Below, one piece after another: positions 59,482 to 64,000 of a DNA stretch of 64,000 nucleotides; the first letter of the stretch is position 1, and each line of letters begins with the position of its first letter. The position numbers and the translations under genes are program-made. The notes beneath the pieces were generated by a model. That model did not search any database. It saw only the letters and a list, made by a program, of their open reading frames with translations, and was not told where the DNA came from. Source of the DNA: Acidovorax sp. A79 (lineage in GTDB: Bacteria > Pseudomonadota > Gammaproteobacteria > Burkholderiales > Burkholderiaceae_C); NCBI RefSeq assembly GCF_041154505.1, contig NZ_AP028672.1, positions 3,636,501 to 3,700,500 on the forward strand. The letters are read 5' to 3'.

Positions 59482-61842
59482 CTAGCCTTCTTCCTCGGGT
59501 GCTCTGCTTTTGGTAGCTGCCTGCGCTTGATTGGCAAGCGCTGCAAGCTGTTTTTGCTTGGAAATCTCGCGCAGCATCTGGTCGCGGCCGCTGGCGTACT
59601 GCACGGGCCAGTCGGTGTGCGCGGCGGCCACGGGGCTCAGCTGCGCGGCCGCGTGCAGCGTCCAGGCCGGGTCGGCCAGGTGCGGGCGGGCAATGGCGCA
59701 CAGGTCCGCACGGCCTGCGGCAATGATGCTGTTGGCGTGGTCGGCCTCGGTGATCGCGCCCACGGCCATGGTGGCGATGCCCACCTCGTTGCGGATGCGG
59801 TCGGCGAACGGGGTCTGGTACATGCGGCCGTACACCGGCCTGGCGGCGCGGGTGGTCTGGCCGGACGACACGTCGATCAGGTCGGCGCCGGCCGCCTGGA
59901 ACAGGCGCGCGATCTCCACCGCGTCGTCCGGCGTGGTGCCGCCCGGCGCCCAGTCGTGGGCCGAGATGCGCACGCTCATGGGTTTGTCGGCCGGCCACAC
60001 GGCGCGCACGGCGGCGAACACTTCGAGCGGGTAGCGGCAGCGGCCCTGCAGGCTACCGCCGTACTCATCCGTGCGCTGGTTGGTGATGGGGCTGATGAAG
60101 CTGGCCAGCAGGTAGCCGTGCGCGCAGTGCAGCTCCAGCCAGTCGAAGCCGCAGGCCACGGCGCGGCGGGCGCTGTCCACGAAGGCGGCGGTCATCCGGT
60201 CCATGTCGGCGCGGGTCATGGCGGCGGGCGCCTGGTTCTGCTCGCCGTAGGCCAGCGCGCTGGCCGCCAGCAGCGGCCAGTTGCCGTGGGGCAGCGGCTC
60301 GTCCGTGCCCTCCCACCCCACGCGCGTGGAGCCCTTGGGGCCGCTGTGGCCCAGCTGCAGGCCGATCTTGGCGGTGCTGCTGCCGTGCACGAAGTGCACG
60401 ATGCGCGTGAACGCGGCCTGCTGCGCGTCGTTCCACAGCCCGGTGCAGGCGGGGGTGATGCGGCCCTCGGGCGTGGGGCTGGTCATCTCCACCATCACCA
60501 GCGCCGCGCCGCCGAGTGCGCGCGCGCCCAGGTGCACCAGGTGGAAGTCCTGCGGCACGCCATCGACCGCGCTGTAGGTGGCCATGGGCGAGACGACGAT
60601 GCGGTTCTTGAGCGTGAGGCCGTTGAGCGTGAACGGTGTGAGCATGGGGGGAATAGCAGCTTTGCCGCCTGCCAACCACGCCTCGTAGCCCTCCAGCCAT
60701 GCTGCATCGCGCAGCCGCAGGTTCTCGTGGCTGATGCGCTGGCTGCGCGTGAGCAGCGAGTACGCGAACTGCTCCACCTCCATGCCGGTGTAGCGGCCCA
60801 CGTTCTCGAACCACTCGGTGGAGTTGCGCGCGGCGTTCTGGATCTTGAGCACCTCGACGCTGCGGCGCGCCTCGTAGTGGGTGAGCACCTCATCGATAGG
60901 CAGGCCCGTCGAAAATTCGTTCGCCAGGTCAATCGCGTCTTCCAGCGCGAGCTTGGTGCCGCTGCCGATGGAGAAATGCGCGGTGTGCGCCGCGTCGCCC
61001 ATCAGCACGATGGGCACGCGCTTGCCGCCGATGGTCTCGCGGTGCACCCAGGTGTTGCAGATCACGCGCGGGAAGCGGATCCAGTTGGCCGAGCCGCGCA
61101 GGTGCGTAGCGTTGCTGATGAGCGCGTTGCCGTCCAGGTATTTGGCAAACAGCTTCTCGCAGAATGCAATCGCCTCGGGCTGTTCCATCTGGTCCAGGCC
61201 GTGGGCCTTCCACACGGCCTCGGGCGTCTCGATGATGAAGGTGGAGGTGTCGGCGTCGAACTGGTAGGCGTGCGCCTGGAACCAGCCGTGCTCGGTCTGC
61301 TCGAAAGCAAACGTAAAAGCATCGAGTTTTTTGTGAGTGCCCAGCCAGACGAAGCGGCACTGGCGCAGGTCGATGTCGGGCTGGTAGGTGGCGGCGTAGC
61401 GGGTGCGGATGCGGCTGTTGAGGCCATCGCTGGCGATCACCAGGTCGGCCTGGTACTGGGCGGCCAGCGCCTGGTCGTCGGCCACGTCGGTCTCGAACAC
61501 CAGCTCCACGCCGACCGCGAGGCAGCGGTCCTGCAGGATGTTGAGCAGCCGCTTGCGCCCGATGCCGCAAAAGCCGTGGCCCGAGGAGCGCACGCTGCGG
61601 CCCTTGAAGAACACCTCGATGTCGTCCCAGTGGTTGAACGCATCGCCGATCAGCGCGGCCGTCGGTCCGTCGGCCGCGCGCAGGTTCTCGAGCGTCTGGT
61701 CCGACAGCACCACGCCCCAGCCAAAGGTGTCGAACGGCCGGTTGCGCTCGACCACCGTGACCCGGTGGGCAGGGTTTTGCTGCTTCATGAGCAGTGCGAA
61801 ATAGAGGCCTGCGGGCCCGCCGCCAATGCAGAGGATGTTCAT
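59482..61842 (-). CDS. Bifunctional FAD monooxygenase / OYE-type reductase (2-aminobenzoyl-CoA monooxygenase/reductase-like)
   Basis: 786 residues. Residues 1-395 form a FAD aromatic hydroxylase ([18 protein letters not shown], then [20 protein letters not shown]). Residues about 410-765 form an old-yellow-enzyme domain ([38 protein letters not shown]). This fusion is known from the 2-aminobenzoyl-CoA monooxygenase/reductase of Azoarcus and from salicylyl-CoA 5-hydroxylase annotations. It hydroxylates the CoA-bound ring and reduces the product. The start at 61842 is fixed by the FAD motif. The C-terminal 25 residues include repeat R7. First gene of the operon. Confidence 0.92.
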   Translation of the reverse strand: MNILCIGGGPAGLYFALLMKQQNPAHRVTVVERNRPFDTFGWGVVLSDQTLENLRAADGPTAALIGDAFNHWDDIEVFFKGRSVRSSGHGFCGIGRKRLLNILQDRCLAVGVELVFETDVADDQALAAQYQADLVIASDGLNSRIRTRYAATYQPDIDLRQCRFVWLGTHKKLDAFTFAFEQTEHGWFQAHAYQFDADTSTFIIETPEAVWKAHGLDQMEQPEAIAFCEKLFAKYLDGNALISNATHLRGSANWIRFPRVICNTWVHRETIGGKRVPIVLMGDAAHTAHFSIGSGTKLALEDAIDLANEFSTGLPIDEVLTHYEARRSVEVLKIQNAARNSTEWFENVGRYTGMEVEQFAYSLLTRSQRISHENLRLRDAAWLEGYEAWLAGGKAAIPPMLTPFTLNGLTLKNRIVVSPMATYSAVDGVPQDFHLVHLGARALGGAALVMVEMTSPTPEGRITPACTGLWNDAQQAAFTRIVHFVHGSSTAKIGLQLGHSGPKGSTRVGWEGTDEPLPHGNWPLLAASALAYGEQNQAPAAMTRADMDRMTAAFVDSARRAVACGFDWLELHCAHGYLLASFISPITNQRTDEYGGSLQGRCRYPLEVFAAVRAVWPADKPMSVRISAHDWAPGGTTPDDAVEIARLFQAAGADLIDVSSGQTTRAARPVYGRMYQTPFADRIRNEVGIATMAVGAITEADHANSIIAAGRADLCAIARPHLADPAWTLHAAAQLSPVAAAHTDWPVQYASGRDQMLREISKQKQLAALANQAQAATKSRAPEEEG
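59509..59560 (+). repeat. AT-rich palindromic repeat, copy R7, inside the monooxygenase/reductase gene
   Basis: GGTAGCTGCCTGCGCTTG, GGCAAGCGCTG, AAGCTGTTTTTGC follow the family order. It encodes part of the C-terminal tail ([15 protein letters not shown]) in antisense, in a frame shifted relative to R5 and R6. Confidence 0.6.
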
Positions 61843-61851
61843 GTGAAAATA

Positions 61852-61865
61852 GTTTAGACCTAAAC
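61852..61865. promoter_or_regulatory. Probable MarR operator
   Basis: GTTTAG (61852-61857) and CTAAAC (61860-61865) are exact reverse complements with 2 bp between, ending 10 bp before the start codon of the first operon gene. The compact palindrome suits a MarR dimer. Confidence 0.65.
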
Positions 61866-61949
61866 AAAATACTGTCAATGGGGCCTTCCCGGCGGGGGCG
61901 TGCGGGGGAGGTGTTGACGCAGTGCAGCACCCATTCAAAAATAGGCGGC

Positions 61950-63218
61950 ATGAAGCACTTGCTGCACACCCTGGAGGGGCGGCTGGCTGCGTTGCCAGTG
62001 CCCATGGCCGTCCAGCTGCCCGCCGGGCAGCAGCTGGGCGCGTCCGAGCCCGCCGTCACGCTGCGGTTTCGCGACCGCATGGCGCTGGTGGCCCTGGCGA
62101 TGGGCGAGATCGGCAACGTGGGCGCGGCCATCGTCGAGGGCCGCGTGGCGCTGGAGGGCGGCATGCGCGACCTGATGGCCGCCGCGGCGGGCCTGCTCAC
62201 CCGCGACCCGGCCCGCGAGCAGCACAGCGGCTGGTGGCGCCGGGTGCTGGCGCGGGCACGGTCCATGGCGGCGCACACGGTGGCCCGCGATGCCCGCCAG
62301 GTGCAGTTCCACTATGACCTCTCGGACGACTTCTATGCGCTCTGGCTCGACCCGCGGCGCGTCTATTCGTGCGCCTATTTCCGGGATGCGGGCATGTCGC
62401 TGGCCCAGGCCCAGGAGGCCAAGCTGGACCACATCTGCCGCAAGCTGCGCCTGGCGCCCGGCGAGCGGTTCCTGGACATCGGCGCCGGCTGGGGCGGCCT
62501 GCTGCTGTGGGCAGCGGAGCACTACGGCGTGGATGCCACGGGCATCACGCTGTCGCGCAACCAGCACGCGCATGTGCAGCAGCTCATCGAGGCGCGGGGG
62601 CTGCAGGGCCGTGTGCGGATGCAGCTGTGCGACTACCGCGAGCTGCAGGCGGACCGGCCCTTCGACAAGGTGGCGTCCGTGGGCATGTTCGAGCATGTGG
62701 GCCGCGCGCAGATGGAACGCTACTTTGCCACCGTGGCCCGGCTGCTGCGCCCGGGGGGCCTGCTGATGAACCACGGCATCACGGCGGGCGCGGTGGACAA
62801 CGCGCAGCTCGGCGCGGGCATGGGCGACTTCATCGAGCAGTACATCTTCCCCGGGGGGGAGCTGATCCACGTGAGCGCCGTGCTGCACGACATGGCCCGG
62901 GCGGGCCTGGAAATGGTGGACACCGAGAACCTGCGCCCCCACTACGCGCGCACCCTGTGGGCGTGGTCCGACGGGCTGGAGGCCCGCCTGCCCGCGGCGC
63001 GCGAGGTGCTGGCCGCGCAGTCCGGCGCCGAGCAGGGCGACAAGGTGCTGCGTGCCTACCGCCTGTACCTGGCGGGCAGCGCGCTGGGGTTCGAGCGCGG
63101 CTGGATGGCGCTGCACCAGATGCTGGCCACGAAGCCCGACGGCCAGATGGCGGCCGGGGCCCTGGCCGGCGCACAATCGGACTATCCGTTCACGCGCGAC
63201 TACATGTACAACCGCTGA
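61950..63218 (+). CDS. cfa: Cyclopropane-fatty-acyl-phospholipid synthase
   Basis: 422 residues. The SAM-binding motif is [20 protein letters not shown], preceded by [17 protein letters not shown] and SCAYF with the active-site Cys region, and followed by [13 protein letters not shown] and the [12 protein letters not shown] loop of CFA synthases. It methylenates unsaturated fatty acids of membrane lipids. It starts 108 bp from the divergent aminobenzoate operon. The order fits the mycolic/CFA family; Cfa is the simplest assignment. Confidence 0.92.
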   Translation: MKHLLHTLEGRLAALPVPMAVQLPAGQQLGASEPAVTLRFRDRMALVALAMGEIGNVGAAIVEGRVALEGGMRDLMAAAAGLLTRDPAREQHSGWWRRVLARARSMAAHTVARDARQVQFHYDLSDDFYALWLDPRRVYSCAYFRDAGMSLAQAQEAKLDHICRKLRLAPGERFLDIGAGWGGLLLWAAEHYGVDATGITLSRNQHAHVQQLIEARGLQGRVRMQLCDYRELQADRPFDKVASVGMFEHVGRAQMERYFATVARLLRPGGLLMNHGITAGAVDNAQLGAGMGDFIEQYIFPGGELIHVSAVLHDMARAGLEMVDTENLRPHYARTLWAWSDGLEARLPAAREVLAAQSGAEQGDKVLRAYRLYLAGSALGFERGWMALHQMLATKPDGQMAAGALAGAQSDYPFTRDYMYNR

Positions 63219-63304
63219 ACCGGAGCGGCCCGCAAACGCCTGTCCACCATCGCCGTGCCGGGTTTGCCGGCCGCTTCAAGCCCTACCGAGGAATACGTTT
63301 CACC

Positions 63305-63622
63305 ATGCTCTACAAATTCAAGTCCCGCGCTGCCGCCGATCTGATCATGCTGGAGCCGCAAGGGCGGCAGATCGTGACCATCATGGGCAAGACACCCGGT
63401 GCGAGCGGCATCGTGACGGCGGCGCAGATCCCGGGCGCCATCGCGGCGCTCGAGGCCGCCGTGGCGGCGGAGGAAACGCTGCCCCCGCCCGAGGACGCCA
63501 GCGACGACGCCGTGGCCGAGGAGCGCGCCGACACGGTGCGCCTGCGCCAGCGGGTGGCACCGTTCATCGAGATGCTCAAGCGCAGCGCGGCGGCGGACGT
63601 GGACGTGGTCTGGGGCGTGTAG
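63305..63622 (+). CDS. DUF1840 family protein
   Basis: 105 residues. It starts MLYKFKSRAAADLIMLEPQGRQ and includes VTIMGKTPGASGIVTAAQIP, the hallmark of this small betaproteobacterial family of unknown function. The C-terminal half is helical and charged (RLRQRVAPFIEMLKRS). It is 86 bp behind cfa and may share its transcript. Confidence 0.85.
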   Translation: MLYKFKSRAAADLIMLEPQGRQIVTIMGKTPGASGIVTAAQIPGAIAALEAAVAAEETLPPPEDASDDAVAEERADTVRLRQRVAPFIEMLKRSAAADVDVVWGV

Positions 63623-63755
63623 CACCGCATGAATGGCGGCGTGGCCGCGCGGGAGTGGCGGCGCGCCAGAGCGGGCTCCCGCTGTCCGCCCTGCCGGGCC
63701 CCTGTGCGGGCCGGGTGCCATGCCCTCCTGCGCTTTCCTTGTTTCACCATCCATC

Positions 63756-64000
63756 ATGATCCACGACCCTTCGCCGCTGGCCGTCGTGCAGGCGCAACTC
63801 GATGCCTACAACGCCAGGGACATCGAGGCCCTGCTGGCCACTTACGCCGCCGATGCGCAGCAGCATGTGCTCCATGGAGAACGGCTCGCGCACGGGCATG
63901 CTGAAATGCGGCCGCGCTTTCTGGCGCGTTTTGCCGAGCCCGACCTGCATGCGCGGCTGCTGTCGCGCACGGTGATGGGCGGCGTGGTGGTGGACCTCGA
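63756..64000 (+). CDS. NTF2-like / SnoaL-type protein, 5' part
   Basis: The first 81 codons are seen; the gene continues beyond the window. VVQAQLDAYNARDIEALLATYAADAQQH is the opening helix pair of nuclear-transport-factor-2-like proteins (steroid-isomerase or ester-stabilising enzymes), and RTVMGGVVVDL begins the beta sheet. The role is unknown. The start at ATG 63756 follows a 133-bp gap after the DUF1840 gene. Confidence 0.75.
   Translation, partial: MIHDPSPLAVVQAQLDAYNARDIEALLATYAADAQQHVLHGERLAHGHAEMRPRFLARFAEPDLHARLLSRTVMGGVVVDL

Noticed and set aside
60650..60685. AT-richer stretch AATAGCAGCTTTGCC in the linker between the two domains of the monooxygenase/reductase
   Set aside because: It recalls the end of the palindromic repeat but lacks both GCGCTT arms, so chance resemblance is more likely.

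Overview
The window is a high-GC, gene-dense piece of a betaproteobacterial chromosome. It most likely comes from the Comamonadaceae (Acidovorax-like), judging from the Bug-type tripartite-tricarboxylate receptor, the many LysR regulators paired with divergent enzymes, the catabolic gene content and two families of short palindromic repeats. This placement rests on pattern recognition; no database was searched. I saw no rRNA, tRNA, CRISPR array, insertion sequence or phage gene.

Layout. 1-9.8 kb: end of a fumarylacetoacetate-hydrolase family gene, a Bug receptor, a VOC protein, a zinc-type oxidoreductase, an old-yellow-enzyme reductase with a divergent LysR gene, two small unknown genes, a YqhD-type alcohol dehydrogenase, a DJ-1/PfpI protein and a secreted alpha/beta hydrolase. 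10-17 kb: a LysR gene facing a pirin, isochorismatase-family, amidohydrolase, DoxX and MFS gene set. 17-31 kb: a molybdopterin oxidoreductase, an amino-acid-type ABC binding protein, M20 and M14-like peptidases or amidases, a LuxR-type regulator, a tannase-family lipoprotein, a tautomerase with a divergent LysR gene, then a wax-ester synthase/DGAT next to a divergent acyl-CoA-binding protein. 31-38 kb: a CoA-transferase and HMG-CoA-lyase pair with a divergent IclR gene, an ornithine-cyclodeaminase homologue, a nitroreductase, a polyhydroxyalkanoate-system protein, a lipoprotein aminopeptidase and DNA-3-methyladenine glycosylase I.

38.8-52.5 kb is a complete C-P lyase phosphonate locus. Rightward run phnG-H-I-J, a PhnO-like acetyltransferase, phnK-L-M, phnC-D-E and a PhnZ-like HD protein. 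Leftward run phnF, a DUF1045 2H-phosphoesterase-like gene, phnN, an arsenate reductase and an MFS transporter. Matching HutC-type operators lie in the phnF/phnG gap and in front of phnC, and a well-formed Pho box precedes phnC. No phnP is visible; the DUF1045 protein is a candidate replacement.

52.5-64 kb: an AsnC/Lrp regulator divergent from an EamA exporter, a 0.73-kb near-palindromic non-coding element, then a leftward operon that looks like coenzyme-A-dependent 2-aminobenzoate degradation: monooxygenase/reductase fusion, MarR regulator, enoyl-CoA hydratase, acyl-CoA dehydrogenase, aryl-CoA ligase and RidA. A cyclopropane-fatty-acid synthase, a DUF1840 protein and the start of an NTF2-like gene close the window.

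The most unusual signal is a roughly 55-bp AT-rich palindromic repeat found nine times. Four copies lie inside open reading frames and are translated as part of otherwise normal enzymes. A second, terminator-like repeat sits directly behind the stop codons of five genes.
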